From assembly GCF_008704935.1 (NCBI RefSeq), contig NZ_CP023692.1, positions 2,117,001 through 2,181,000 on the forward strand: 64,000 bases of DNA, given 5' to 3'. The stretch is from Streptomyces vinaceus (GTDB taxonomy: Bacteria; Actinomycetota; Actinomycetes; Streptomycetales; Streptomycetaceae). The notes beneath the pieces are model-generated. The model saw only the letters and a list, made by a program, of their open reading frames with translations. It had not been told where the DNA came from and did no database searches. Positions 1 to 8,314 of the stretch are shown here, piece by piece (within the stretch, counting starts at the first letter, position 1; each line of letters starts with the position of its first letter). The translations under genes and the position numbers were made by a program.

Positions 1-1241
1 ATGAGCTTGGCGAACTTCTCTTCGTAGGCGGTCTCTTCCTCACTGCTGAGGGAGCGGAAGGCGTGGGCCTTGGCCGCCATCGCCTTGTCCGGGATGATCA
101 GGGGGTTGTCGGCGAGCGCGGGGTCGATCTTCGCGAGGTCTTCCTTGACGCCTTCGACGGGGCACACGTAGCTGATGAACGCGGCCAGCTGGGCGGCGTT
201 CGGCGGCTCGTAGTAGAAGTCGATCAGCTTTTCGGCGTTGGCCTTGTGCCGGGCGTGGGCGGGGACCAGCAGGTTGTCGCTGGAGGTGATGTAACCCGGC
301 GCCGGGATCGCGTACTTGATGTCCGGGTTGCCGGCCTGGAGCTGGATGACGTCGCCGGCCCAGGCCAGGCAGGCGGCGATGTCGCCCTTGTCGAGGTCCG
401 CCGTGTAGTCGTTGCCGGTGAAGCGGCGGATCTGCTGGGTGTCGACGCCCTTCTGGAGCCGTCCGACGGCGGCGTCGAAGTCGGCGGTGGTGAAGTTGGC
501 GGGGTCCTTGCCCTGGTCGAGCAGGGTCATGCCGACGCTGTCGCGCATCTCGGTGAGGAAGCCGACGCGGCCCTTGAGGGAGGGGTCGTCGAGCAGCTGC
601 GTGACGGAGTCGACCTTCTTGCCTTCGGTGGCCTTCGCGTTGTAGGCGATGACGGTGTCGATGCCGGTCCAGGGGTAGCTGTAGGAGCGGCCCGGGTCCC
701 AGTCGGGGTTGCGGAACTGCGGGATCAGGTTGGCGTAGGCGTGCGGGAGGTGGGAGGGGTCCAGCTTCTGCGCCCAGCCGAGCCGGATGATGCGGGCGGC
801 GAGCCAGTCGGTGACGACGATCAGGTCGCGGCCGGTGTCCTGGCCGGCCGCGAGCTGCGGGCGGACCTTGCCGAAGAACTCGACGTTGTCGTTGATGTCC
901 TCGGTGTACTTGACCTGGATCCCGGTCCGCTTGGTGAACTCCTCCAGCGTGGGGTGGGACTTCTCGTCGTCGCTGGTGTCCATGTACTCGGTCCAGTTGG
1001 AGAAGTTGATCTCCTTCTCCTGCTCCGAGTGGTCCTCGGAGGCGACGGCCGTGTCGCCCGCGCGCTTGGCCGGCGGGATGCCGCAGGCGGACAGGGAGGC
1101 CAGGCCGCCGAGGGTGAGCGCTCCGACTCCGGAGGCGCGCAGCAGCGAGCGGCGGGTGAGGGCGCCGCGCCCGCCGGTGATGCTGCGCCGTATCGCGGCG
1201 AGTTGCGCCGCCGAGAGGCGGTCGGGCTCGAACTGCTCCAT
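1..1241 (-). CDS. Polyamine ABC transporter substrate-binding lipoprotein (PotD-like), C-terminus cut by window edge
   Basis: Extracytoplasmic binding protein that should hand spermidine or putrescine to an ABC permease. Reading leftward from the ATG at 1239-1241, the N-terminus has twin arginines (TRRSLLRAS) followed by a lipobox ending LSAC, so it looks like a Tat-exported lipoprotein. The mature part has PotD-family sequence (INFSNWTEYMDT, DINDNVEFFGKV, RRFTGNDYT). The frame is still open at base 1, so the last residues and stop lie outside. It follows an aldehyde dehydrogenase on the same strand after 72 bp, which suggests co-transcription with putrescine/GABA catabolism. A close paralogue is encoded at 12200-13378. 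Polyamine specificity is inferred from family and context. Confidence 0.88.
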   Translation of the reverse strand, partial: MEQFEPDRLSAAQLAAIRRSITGGRGALTRRSLLRASGVGALTLGGLASLSACGIPPAKRAGDTAVASEDHSEQEKEINFSNWTEYMDTSDDEKSHPTLEEFTKRTGIQVKYTEDINDNVEFFGKVRPQLAAGQDTGRDLIVVTDWLAARIIRLGWAQKLDPSHLPHAYANLIPQFRNPDWDPGRSYSYPWTGIDTVIAYNAKATEGKKVDSVTQLLDDPSLKGRVGFLTEMRDSVGMTLLDQGKDPANFTTADFDAAVGRLQKGVDTQQIRRFTGNDYTADLDKGDIAACLAWAGDVIQLQAGNPDIKYAIPAPGYITSSDNLLVPAHARHKANAEKLIDFYYEPPNAAQLAAFISYVCPVEGVKEDLAKIDPALADNPLIIPDKAMAAKAHAFRSLSSEEETAYEEKFAKL

Positions 1242-1313
1242 GAGCTGCCCTTTCGGGAGGGGTGGCGCCGCTGGTCAGGCGGCCGGCTGCCACTCGGCCG
1301 AGGCCGTGGACGG

Positions 1314-2831
1314 TTAGATGCGGTCCCCGAAGATGGTGCGGTGCCAGTCCTTCGCGGCCACCGCGGTGTTGTCGTACATCACGTGCTTGACCTGCGTGTA
1401 CTCCTCGAAGGAGTAGGCGCTCATGTCCTTTCCGAAGCCACTCGCCTTGTAGCCGCCGTGGGGCATCTCGCTGATGATCGGAATGTGGTCGTTGACCCAG
1501 ACGCAGCCCGCCTTGATCTCGCGGGTGGCGCGGCCGGCCCGGTAGACGTCGCGGCTCCAGGCGGAGGCGGCCAGTCCGTACGGGGTGTCGTTGGCCAGCT
1601 CGATGCCCTCGTCGTCGGTGTCGAAGGGCAGGACGACGAGGACCGGTCCGAAGATCTCGGACTGGACGACCTCGCTGTCCTGGGCGGCGCCGGAGACGAG
1701 GGTGGGCCGGTAGTACGCGCCCTCGGCGAGCTCGCCGCCCGGGACCTCGCCGCCGGTGACGACGGTGGCGTAGCCGCGGGCGCGCTCGACGAAGCCCGCG
1801 ACCCGGTCGCGCTGGGCGTGCGAGACCAGCGGCCCCAGGTCGGTGGCCGGGTCGAAGGGGTCGCCGAGGCGGACCGTCCCCATCAGTTCGGCCACGCGGG
1901 CGACGAAGGCGTCGTGCAGCGGGCGCTGGACGTACGCGCGGGTGGCGGCGGTGCAGTCCTGGCCGGTGTTGATCAGGGAGGCGGCGACGGCGCCGTGGGC
2001 GGCGGCCTCCAGGTCGGCGTCGTCGAAGACCAGGAAGGGCGCCTTGCCGCCGAGCTCCAGGTGGAGCCGCTTGACGGTGGCGGTGGCGATCTCGGCGACG
2101 CGCTTGCCGACGGCGGTGGAGCCGGTGAAGGAGGTCATCACCACGTCCGGGTGGCCGACCAGGTGCTCGCCCGCGTCGCGGCCGGCGCCGGTGACGATGT
2201 TGACCACGCCGTCGGGCAGGCCCGCGTCCTTGGCCGCCTGCGCGAACATCAGGGAGGTCAGCGGGGTCAGCTCGGCCGGCTTGAGCACGATCGTGTTGCC
2301 CGCGGCGATCGCCGGAAGGATCTTCCAGGCGGCCATCTGGAGCGGATAGTTCCAGGGCGCGATGGATCCGACGACCCCGATTGCCTCGCGGCGTACGTAG
2401 GAGGTGTGGTCTCCTGAGTATTCAGCTGCCGCCTGCCCCTGGAGGTGCCGTGCGGCGCCCGCGAAGAAGGCGGTGTTGTCGATGGTCCCCGGTACGTCGA
2501 ACTCGGTGGACAGCTTGATCGGCTTGCCGCACTGGAGGGATTCCGCGTACGCGAAGTCCTCCGCCTGCTCGGCCAGCACGGCGGCCAGCCGGTGCAGGGC
2601 GTCGGAGCGCTCGCCGGGGGTGGCCGCGGACCAGGCGGGGAAGGCCCGCTTGGCGGCGGCGACGGCCTCGTCGACGTCGGCGGTGGAGGCCAGCTCGTAC
2701 GTGAGCACCTCCTCGCCCGTGGCGGGGTTGACGATGGTGTGCGACTGCCCGGACGTACCGGACCTCAGCTGTCCGTCGATGTACTGCGCGCCGTCTGCGA
2801 AGCGGTCCTTGACCTGGAAGCGATTACCCAT
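1314..2831 (-). CDS. Gamma-aminobutyraldehyde dehydrogenase-type aldehyde dehydrogenase
   Basis: 505-aa NAD(P)-dependent aldehyde dehydrogenase of full length. The NAD-binding region has SIAPWNYPLQMA and FTGSTAVGK. The general-base Glu lies in LELGGK near residue 259, and the nucleophile Cys in GQDCTAAT near residue 293. The C-terminal MPHGGYKASGFGKDMS block is typical of betaine/aminobutyraldehyde dehydrogenases. It probably oxidises 4-aminobutanal, from putrescine, to GABA. It lies upstream of a PotD-like lipoprotein gene on the same strand and is divergent from the NADAR gene. A second, clearly related enzyme is encoded at 13483-14922, so the two may differ in substrate or inducer. The substrate is inferred from context. 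Confidence 0.9.
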   Translation of the reverse strand: MGNRFQVKDRFADGAQYIDGQLRSGTSGQSHTIVNPATGEEVLTYELASTADVDEAVAAAKRAFPAWSAATPGERSDALHRLAAVLAEQAEDFAYAESLQCGKPIKLSTEFDVPGTIDNTAFFAGAARHLQGQAAAEYSGDHTSYVRREAIGVVGSIAPWNYPLQMAAWKILPAIAAGNTIVLKPAELTPLTSLMFAQAAKDAGLPDGVVNIVTGAGRDAGEHLVGHPDVVMTSFTGSTAVGKRVAEIATATVKRLHLELGGKAPFLVFDDADLEAAAHGAVAASLINTGQDCTAATRAYVQRPLHDAFVARVAELMGTVRLGDPFDPATDLGPLVSHAQRDRVAGFVERARGYATVVTGGEVPGGELAEGAYYRPTLVSGAAQDSEVVQSEIFGPVLVVLPFDTDDEGIELANDTPYGLAASAWSRDVYRAGRATREIKAGCVWVNDHIPIISEMPHGGYKASGFGKDMSAYSFEEYTQVKHVMYDNTAVAAKDWHRTIFGDRI

Positions 2832-3013
2832 GACGCTCTCACGCTCTCCGTAGCTTCAGCTCGAATTGAGTGCCGATCCTGGCAGAGGTGTTCCCCACCG
2901 CCAAGTGATTCCGTTGTTGCCTTTTGATTACGCGACGGAATCGGTCGACCATGTGTCGAGGCACGTCCCAAATCCCGTACGAAGTGTCAGTGGCGACTGC
3001 CAGACTCGCGTGC

Positions 3014-3565
3014 ATGGAGAAGATCGACAAGTTGATCGAGCAGGTCAACCGTGGTGAGCGGGTGAAGTACCTGCCGTTCTGGGGGCACCGGCCGCGCCCC
3101 GACGGGGCGCTCGGCCCGAGCTGTCTGAGCCAGTGGTGGCCCTCGCCCTTCACCGTGGGTGATGTCCGGTACGACACGGCCGAGCACTGGATGATGGCCG
3201 GCAAGGCCCGCCTGTTCGAGGACGCCGAGGCGGAGCGGATCGCCCTGGGGGCGAAGACCCCGGCGGAGGCCAAGAAGGCCGGTCGGCTGGTGCGCGGCTT
3301 CGACGACGCGATATGGGCGCGGGAGCGGTTCGCGCTGGTGGTCGAGGGCAGCGTGCACAAGTTCGCGTCCACCCCCGAGCTGCGCGCCTACCTGCTGGGC
3401 ACCGGGGACCGGGTCCTGGTGGAGGCCAGCCCGATGGACCGCGTCTGGGGCATCGGACTGGCGGCGGACGACGAGCGGGCGCTGGACCCGGCCCGCTGGC
3501 GCGGGCTGAACCTGCTGGGCTTCGCGCTCATGGAGGCGCGCGAGCGGCTGCGTACGCGGGCCTAA
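3014..3565 (+). CDS. NADAR-family (YbiA/DUF1768-like) N-glycosidase
   Basis: 183-aa protein from the ATG at 3014; an upstream in-frame extension exists but does not look conserved. The single NADAR domain shows the hallmarks LSQWWPSPF near the start, TAEHWMMAGKARLF in the middle and a C-terminal VWGIGL. The family removes ADP-ribose or related glycosidic groups from nucleotides, and some members act on ADP-ribosylated guanine in nucleic acid. The gene ends 34 bp before the first of two Y RNAs that precede the Ro60 gene on the same strand. NADAR, Y RNA and Ro60 may therefore form one RNA-repair or RNA-surveillance locus. That link is an inference from order alone. Confidence 0.85.
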   Translation: MEKIDKLIEQVNRGERVKYLPFWGHRPRPDGALGPSCLSQWWPSPFTVGDVRYDTAEHWMMAGKARLFEDAEAERIALGAKTPAEAKKAGRLVRGFDDAIWARERFALVVEGSVHKFASTPELRAYLLGTGDRVLVEASPMDRVWGIGLAADDERALDPARWRGLNLLGFALMEARERLRTRA

Positions 3566-3598
3566 ATACGTGGCGGGCGGGCGAGCGGGCCGCCTACG

Positions 3599-3748
3599 GT
3601 GGGTCTCGTCCAGGTGCGCAGGCGAGACCTACTTCCACTCTTCATGGGCAGGTCGCGGGTTCGAGTCCCGCCACCGGCTTCCGGGCCGGTGTAGCTCAGT
3701 TGGCAGAGCAGCACGTGGTTTCGCCGACCTCGATCTCTGGACACCCAC
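3599..3748 (+). ncRNA. yrlA1: YrlA-type Y RNA with tRNA-like module, copy 1
   Basis: Noncoding RNA placed between the NADAR and Ro60 genes. The outer helix pairs GUGGGU(CUC)GUCC at 3599-3611 with GGACACCCAC at 3739-3748. An internal loop of 9 nt (3612-3620, AGGUGCGCA) faces 13 nt (3726-3738, GACCUCGAUCUCU). A second 9-bp helix pairs 3621-3629 with 3717-3725. Inside sits a permuted tRNA mimic: T arm 3655-3671 with loop UUCGAGU, acceptor-like hairpin 3672-3678/3685-3691, then D arm 3694-3709 with loop AGUUGGCA. Helix and loop pattern match bacterial Y RNAs of the YrlA class, which bind Ro60. There is no anticodon arm and no free acceptor end, so it is not a functional tRNA. The ends are estimated from the pairing. 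Confidence 0.87.
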
Positions 3749-3832
3749 GTCACGCACCTCCCGGTGCGCGGGCTGCGGCTCCTTCTTTCGCAGAGAATCC
3801 CAAGCCGCCGCCACCTTGATCTCGGGAGGCCG

Positions 3833-3982
3833 CGTGCGGGACGCCCGGTGCGCAGGCGACGGTTACTTGGGGGACCAGGAGGTCGCGGGTTCGAATCCCG
3901 CCCGGCTCCGGCCGGTGGAGCAGCTCGGTGGCTCGCCTGGATATAAGTCCGTCACCGACTCCGATCTCGGGCATCCCGCACG
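3833..3982 (+). ncRNA. yrlA2: YrlA-type Y RNA with tRNA-like module, copy 2
   Basis: Second copy with the same architecture but different stem sequences, so the helices covary. The outer helix pairs 3833-3845 with 3970-3982 (12 of 13 pairs). The 9-nt strand CGGUGCGCA (3846-3854) faces the 13-nt strand 3957-3969 (GACUCCGAUCUCG), nearly identical to copy 1. The inner helix GGCGACGG (3855-3862) pairs with 3949-3956. The mimic has T arm 3885-3901 with loop UUCGAAU, acceptor-like hairpin 3902-3906/3911-3915 and D arm 3918-3934. Constant internal-loop strands with changing stems point to protein recognition of the loop, presumably by Ro60. It ends about 40 bp before the Ro60 start codon. Confidence 0.87.
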
Positions 3983-4024
3983 TCACGCCTCCCCCACGTT
4001 CCACTGAATTCGGGGGGATTCACC

Positions 4025-5620
4025 ATGGCTCGCTTCAACCTGCGCGCACCCAGGAAGGCATCCGCCGCCGCGGGGCCCGTCTCGCCCGTGCGCTCCACCG
4101 GCCGCCGCGCCGACAACCACCAGGGCGGCCGCGGTTTCGTCCGCGACGCGCGCTCCGAGCTGTTCCTGCTCGCCGTCGCCAACTTCGTCACGCAGCGGAC
4201 CTTCTACGAGAGCGGCGAGGCCCGCGACGACCGGTTCGCGGCCCTCGTGCGCCGCCTCGCCGTCGAGGACCCCGCGTGGACCGCGGGTCTTCTGGGCTGG
4301 CTGCGCGGCGACGGGAACATGCGCACGGCCTCGCTGGTCGGAGCCGCCGAGTACGTGAAGGCGCGGCTCGACGCAGCAGCCACCGGCGGCCCGTCCAACC
4401 GCGCGGTCGTGGACTCCGTACTGCGGCGCGCGGACGAGCCCGGTGAGCTGCTGGCCTACTGGACGGCGACGTACGGGCGCAGCGTCCCCAAGCCCGTCAA
4501 GCGCGGTATCGCCGATGCCGTGCGCAGGCTCTACTCCGGTACCTCGCTGCTGAAGTACGACACCCCCTCCAAGGGCTTCCGCTTCGGCGACGTGCTGAAC
4601 CTCGTGCACGCCTCCCCCGACCCCGCGAAGCCCTGGCAGGGCGAGCTGTTCCGGTACGCCCTCGACCGGCGGCACCACCCGGAGACGGCCGAGGTGCCCA
4701 CCGGCGACGCCACCCTGCGCGCGCACCGGGAACTCATGGAGCTGCCGGTGGCGGAGCGGCGGGCCGTGGTGACCGCGCCCGACGGGGCCGAGCGGCTCGC
4801 CGCCGCGGGCATGACCTGGGAGGCCCTGGCCGGCTGGCTGCAGGGGCCGATGGACGCGGCCGCCTGGGAGGCGGTCATCCCGTCCATGGGCGCGATGGCC
4901 CTGCTGCGGAACCTGCGCAACTTCGACCAGGCCGGCGTCTCGGACGCGGTGGCCGCACGGGTCGCGGCGAAGGTGTGCGACCCGGAAGTCGTCGCCCGGT
5001 CCCGGCAGTTCCCCTTCCGCTACCTCGCCGCCTACCAGCACGCGCCCTCGCTGCGCTGGGCGTACCCGCTGGAGCGGGCGCTCGGCCACTCGCTGGCCAA
5101 CGTACCGGCCCTGCCGGGCCGCACGCTGGTCCTCGTGGACCGCTCGGGGTCGATGTGGGCCCGGCTGTCGGACCGCTCGGAGCTGAACCGCGCGGACGCG
5201 GCGGCCGTCTTCGGCACCGCGCTCGCGCTGCGCGCCGAGGAGGCGGACCTGGTGCAGTTCGGTACGGACAGCAAGCAGGTTCCGTACGCGCGGGGCGAGT
5301 CCGTACTGAAGGTGCTGGAGCGGTTCGAGGACCTCGGCGGCACCAACACCACGGAGGCCGTGCGGCGGTACTACAAGGGGCACGACCGGGTCCTGATCGT
5401 CACCGACGAGCAGGCGGCGTACCACCACGGCGGCGACCCGACGGCCCTCGTCCCGGACGAGGTGCCGGTGTACACCTGGAACCTGGCCGGGTACCGGACG
5501 GGCCACGCACCCTCCGGCTCCGCCAACCGGCACACCTTCGGCGGGCTCAGCGACGCGGCCTTCCGGATGGTCTCCCTGATCGAGGGCGGCCGGGACGCCG
5601 ACTGGCCGTGGGCGGCGTAG
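4025..5620 (+). CDS. rsr: Ro60 orthologue (TROVE domain + VWA domain)
   Basis: 531-aa ring-shaped RNA-binding protein. An N-terminal TROVE (HEAT-repeat) region of roughly 360 residues is followed by a von Willebrand A domain with the MIDAS signature VDRSGSMW near residues 371-378, then DLVQFGTDSK and a DEQ segment. The ATG at 4025 is preceded by a G-rich ribosome-binding site (4011-4016). In bacteria and animals, Ro60 binds Y RNAs and misfolded or decaying structured RNAs and can direct them to exonucleases. Here the gene directly follows two YrlA-type Y RNAs and a NADAR enzyme. No rtcB or rtcA lies beside it, unlike the enterobacterial locus. Family assignment is firm; the cellular role is inferred. 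Confidence 0.93.
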   Translation: MARFNLRAPRKASAAAGPVSPVRSTGRRADNHQGGRGFVRDARSELFLLAVANFVTQRTFYESGEARDDRFAALVRRLAVEDPAWTAGLLGWLRGDGNMRTASLVGAAEYVKARLDAAATGGPSNRAVVDSVLRRADEPGELLAYWTATYGRSVPKPVKRGIADAVRRLYSGTSLLKYDTPSKGFRFGDVLNLVHASPDPAKPWQGELFRYALDRRHHPETAEVPTGDATLRAHRELMELPVAERRAVVTAPDGAERLAAAGMTWEALAGWLQGPMDAAAWEAVIPSMGAMALLRNLRNFDQAGVSDAVAARVAAKVCDPEVVARSRQFPFRYLAAYQHAPSLRWAYPLERALGHSLANVPALPGRTLVLVDRSGSMWARLSDRSELNRADAAAVFGTALALRAEEADLVQFGTDSKQVPYARGESVLKVLERFEDLGGTNTTEAVRRYYKGHDRVLIVTDEQAAYHHGGDPTALVPDEVPVYTWNLAGYRTGHAPSGSANRHTFGGLSDAAFRMVSLIEGGRDADWPWAA

Positions 5621-5741
5621 GCCGCCACCCCCGCAGGGACGGACGGCGCCTGCGGACGGACAGGGCCGGGAGCGGGCACGTGCTGCCCGCTCCGGGCCCT
5701 GTGCCGTGGTGTGTCTCGGGCCCGTGCCCGGGCCCGCTCCG

Positions 5742-6458
5742 TCAGACGCGCTCGCGCACGTGCGTGTGCGAGGACGAACCGCCGCCGTAGTCGTAGTCGT
5801 CGTCGTAGACCGAACCGGAGCCGCTTCCGCTGCCACCGAGCAGGACGCCCGCGATGACGAGCCCGATCATCAGGAGGCCGATCACGATGCCGATCGCGCC
5901 CAGGATGATTCCGGCCAGTGCCATCGGGCCGTTGTCGGCCTCGCCGCGCTGGGCCTTCTTGCGGCCCAGGATGCCGAAGACGAGCGCCGGGATGCCGAAC
6001 AGCACGCCCAGGTAGCAGGTGACCACACCGATGATGCCGAGGACCATCGCGGTGATCCCGAAACCGTTGCTCTTCTGCGGGTAGCCGGGGTAGCCCGGGT
6101 ATCCGGGGTACCCGGGATACCCGGGATAGCCCTGCTGGCCGGGATGGCCGTACCCCGGCTGCGCGGGCGGCGGTCCGGGGTACGCGTAGCCCCCCGGGTC
6201 CGGCTGCGCCGGGTAGCCGTACGCGGGCGCCGCCGCACCCGGCGCGGGCAGGGGCGTGGGCGTCGGAGCCGGTGTCGGCGCCGGCCCGGGTATCCGCTCC
6301 GGCGGGGTGTCGCCCCCCGGCATCCCCGCGATCGTCGGCTGGTCGTGCACGGACGGCGGACCCGACACCCCCGGTGTCGCCTGCGGCTTTCCGAGCTCGA
6401 CCGCCGGCCGCTCCGGCGGCGCCCACGGGTCCTTCGGCTCGGGGCTCTGATCGGTCAT
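5742..6458 (-). CDS. DUF4190 domain membrane protein with Pro/Gly/Tyr-rich N-terminal half
   Basis: 238-aa protein. The first 130 or so residues are cytosolic-looking and rich in Pro, Gly and Tyr, with tandem PGY triplets. Two hydrophobic segments follow (GITAMVLGIIGVVTCYLG and MALAGIILGAIGIVIGLLMI) around a short GRKKAQRGE turn; this is the DUF4190 pattern. The tail is acidic and Ser/Gly-rich. Such proteins are common in actinomycetes and their role is not established. It is convergent with the Ro60 gene and divergent from the deaminase gene. Confidence 0.8.
   Translation of the reverse strand: MTDQSPEPKDPWAPPERPAVELGKPQATPGVSGPPSVHDQPTIAGMPGGDTPPERIPGPAPTPAPTPTPLPAPGAAAPAYGYPAQPDPGGYAYPGPPPAQPGYGHPGQQGYPGYPGYPGYPGYPGYPQKSNGFGITAMVLGIIGVVTCYLGVLFGIPALVFGILGRKKAQRGEADNGPMALAGIILGAIGIVIGLLMIGLVIAGVLLGGSGSGSGSVYDDDYDYGGGSSSHTHVRERV
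6079..6131 (-). repeat. Coding tandem repeat of 9 bp (PGY units)
   Basis: Six consecutive 9-bp units of the type CCG-GGN-TAC encode Pro-Gly-Tyr in the DUF4190 protein. The copies differ mainly at third positions, so this is a protein-level repeat kept by selection or slippage, not a CRISPR or intergenic repeat. Confidence 0.85.
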
Positions 6459-6568
6459 GCGGCGCCCCCCTCTCGTACGCCCATGCTATGTGCTGTCACC
6501 GACAGTCCCTGAGCTGCCTACGATGAAGCCCGATCTGTCCGCACCCGCGTCCTCCCGGAGGCTCCCTC

Positions 6569-7594
6569 ATGCCCGACCTGAACCCCTTCATCGCGGGGCT
6601 CCCCAAGGCGGAACTCCACGTCCACCACGTCGGCTCGGCCTCCCCGCGCATCGTGGCCGAACTCGCCTCCCGCCACCCCGACTCCAAGGTCCCCACCGAC
6701 CCCGAGGCGCTCGCCGACTACTTCACGTTCACCGACTTCGCCCACTTCATCGAGGTCTACCTTTCCGTCGTGGACCTGGTCCGCACCCCCGACGACGTAC
6801 GCACCCTCACCTACGAGGTCGCCCGCGACATGGCCCGGCAGAACATCCGCTACGCCGAGCTGACCATCACCCCGTACTCCTCCACCCGCCGCGGCATCGA
6901 CGAGAAGGCCTTCATGGAGGCCATCGAGGACGCCCGCAAGGCCGCCGAGACCGAGCTCGGCGTCATCCTGCGCTGGTGCTTCGACATCCCCGGCGAGGCC
7001 GGCCTGGAGGCCGCCGCCGAGACCGCGCGCCTCGCCGTCGAACTGCGCCCCGAGGGCCTGGTCTCCTTCGGCCTCGGCGGCCCCGAAATCGGTGTGCCGC
7101 GCCCGCAGTTCAAGCCGTACTTCGACGCCGCCCGCGCCGCCGGCCTGCACAGCGTGCCGCACGCCGGCGAGACCACCGGCCCGGAGACCATCTGGGACTC
7201 CATCCGCGAGCTGGGCGCCGAGCGCATCGGCCACGGCACCAGCGCCACGCAGGACCCGGAGCTCCTCGCCTACCTCGCCGAGCACCGGATCGCGCTGGAG
7301 GTCTGCCCGACCTCCAACATCGCCACGCGCGCCGTGACCGACCTGGACCGCCACCCCGTCAAGGAGATGGTGCAGGCGGGCGTGCTCGTCACCATCAACA
7401 GCGACGACCCGCCGATGTTCGGCTCCGACCTCAACAACGAGTACGCGGTCGCCGCGCGCCTCCTCGACCTCGACGAGCGCGGGCTGGCCCAGCTGGCGAA
7501 GAACGCCGTCGAGGCCTCCTTCCTGGACGAGGCCGGCAAGGCCGCGATCATCGAGGAGATCGACACGTACACCTCCGCCTGGCTGGCGCGCTGA
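6569..7594 (+). CDS. Adenosine deaminase-family amidohydrolase (adenosine or aminodeoxyfutalosine deaminase)
   Basis: 341-aa zinc-dependent deaminase. Metal and catalytic motifs are all present: HVHH near residues 18-21, HAGET near 193, RIGHGTSA near 216, VCPTSN near 246 and NSDDPPMF near 275. The first motif reads HVHHVGSAS, not the usual HxHLxG, which sets it apart from classic adenosine deaminases. Streptomycetes make menaquinone through futalosine, and some ADA-family members in them deaminate 6-aminodeoxyfutalosine, so that is a serious alternative substrate. The DUF4190 gene is divergent; a glycerophosphodiesterase follows after 12 bp. The family is certain, the substrate is not. Confidence 0.88.
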   Translation: MPDLNPFIAGLPKAELHVHHVGSASPRIVAELASRHPDSKVPTDPEALADYFTFTDFAHFIEVYLSVVDLVRTPDDVRTLTYEVARDMARQNIRYAELTITPYSSTRRGIDEKAFMEAIEDARKAAETELGVILRWCFDIPGEAGLEAAAETARLAVELRPEGLVSFGLGGPEIGVPRPQFKPYFDAARAAGLHSVPHAGETTGPETIWDSIRELGAERIGHGTSATQDPELLAYLAEHRIALEVCPTSNIATRAVTDLDRHPVKEMVQAGVLVTINSDDPPMFGSDLNNEYAVAARLLDLDERGLAQLAKNAVEASFLDEAGKAAIIEEIDTYTSAWLAR

Positions 7595-7606
7595 CGCCTG
7601 CGGACA

Positions 7607-8314
7607 ATGGGTGCCATGCGCACCCTGACGGCCGTCGGTCACCGCGGCGATCCCTACCGTGTCCGCGAGAACACCCTGCCCTCGATCCGCTCCGCCTTCG
7701 CACGCGGAGCGGACGCGGTGGAGATCGACGTACGGCTGACCCGCGACGGGCGGCCGGTCCTGCTCCACGACGAGACGCTCCAGCGGCTGTGGGGCCACGA
7801 CGTGCGGCTCGACGCCGTCACGGCCCCGCAGCTGGAGGAGCTGACGCAGGGCGGGGTCCCGACGCTGCGCGAGGCCCTGATGGCGGCCGGCGCGGGCCGG
7901 GTGATGATCGACCTGCCCGGAGCCACGGCCGAGGCCGTGCGCACGGTCGTCGGCCAGGTCCGGGAGTGCGGGGCGCGCGACCGTACGTACTACTGCGCGG
8001 GCCCCGACACGATGCTGGCCGTGCGCGCCGCCGATCCGGGCGCCGAGATCGCGCTGACCTGGACCACGCTGGCGCCGCCGCGCCGGGTGCTCATCGACGC
8101 GGTGGCGCCGTCCTGGCTCAACTACCGCTTCGGACTCGTGGACCGGGAGCTGACGGACGCCCTCCACCGCGAGGGCCTGCTGGTCTCGGCGTGGACCGCG
8201 GACACCGCCTGGGCGATGCGCAGGCTGATCGCGGCCGGGGTGGACTCCGTCACCACCAACCGGCTGGACGTGCTGGCCCGCGTACGGGTCGAACTCGGCG
8301 TACCCGGGCGGTGA
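7607..8314 (+). CDS. Glycerophosphodiester phosphodiesterase-family protein
   Basis: 235-aa GDPD-family TIM barrel. Catalytic-site motifs are GHRGDPYRVRENT near the start, EIDVRLTRDGRPVLLHDETL around residues 43-62 and a C-terminal VSAWTADT. The family hydrolyses glycerophosphodiesters to glycerol-3-phosphate and an alcohol. There is no signal peptide, so it is probably cytosolic. Two in-frame ATGs (7607, 7616) are possible; neither has a strong ribosome-binding site. The stop overlaps the GTG of the sensor kinase gene by 4 bp (GTGA), showing translational coupling. Confidence 0.87.
   Translation: MGAMRTLTAVGHRGDPYRVRENTLPSIRSAFARGADAVEIDVRLTRDGRPVLLHDETLQRLWGHDVRLDAVTAPQLEELTQGGVPTLREALMAAGAGRVMIDLPGATAEAVRTVVGQVRECGARDRTYYCAGPDTMLAVRAADPGAEIALTWTTLAPPRRVLIDAVAPSWLNYRFGLVDRELTDALHREGLLVSAWTADTAWAMRRLIAAGVDSVTTNRLDVLARVRVELGVPGR

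Noticed and set aside
63..2417. Long plus-strand open frame (784 codons) opposite the PotD and aldehyde dehydrogenase genes
   Set aside because: It spans two well-supported minus-strand genes, has a Val/Gly/Asp-rich composition typical of an antisense frame in high-GC DNA, and shows no domain.
3650..3710. tRNA genes suggested by GGTTCGAGTCCC and AGCTCAGTTGG
   Set aside because: The T arm precedes the D arm, the acceptor strands are joined by a short loop and there is no anticodon arm. They are tRNA-like modules of Y RNAs.
3900..3935. Second possible tRNA with TTCGAATCCC
   Set aside because: Same permuted arrangement as the first; explained by the second Y RNA.
6079..6131. Short regular repeats as a CRISPR array
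   Set aside because: The 9-bp units are contiguous, in frame and encode PGY. There are no spacers.
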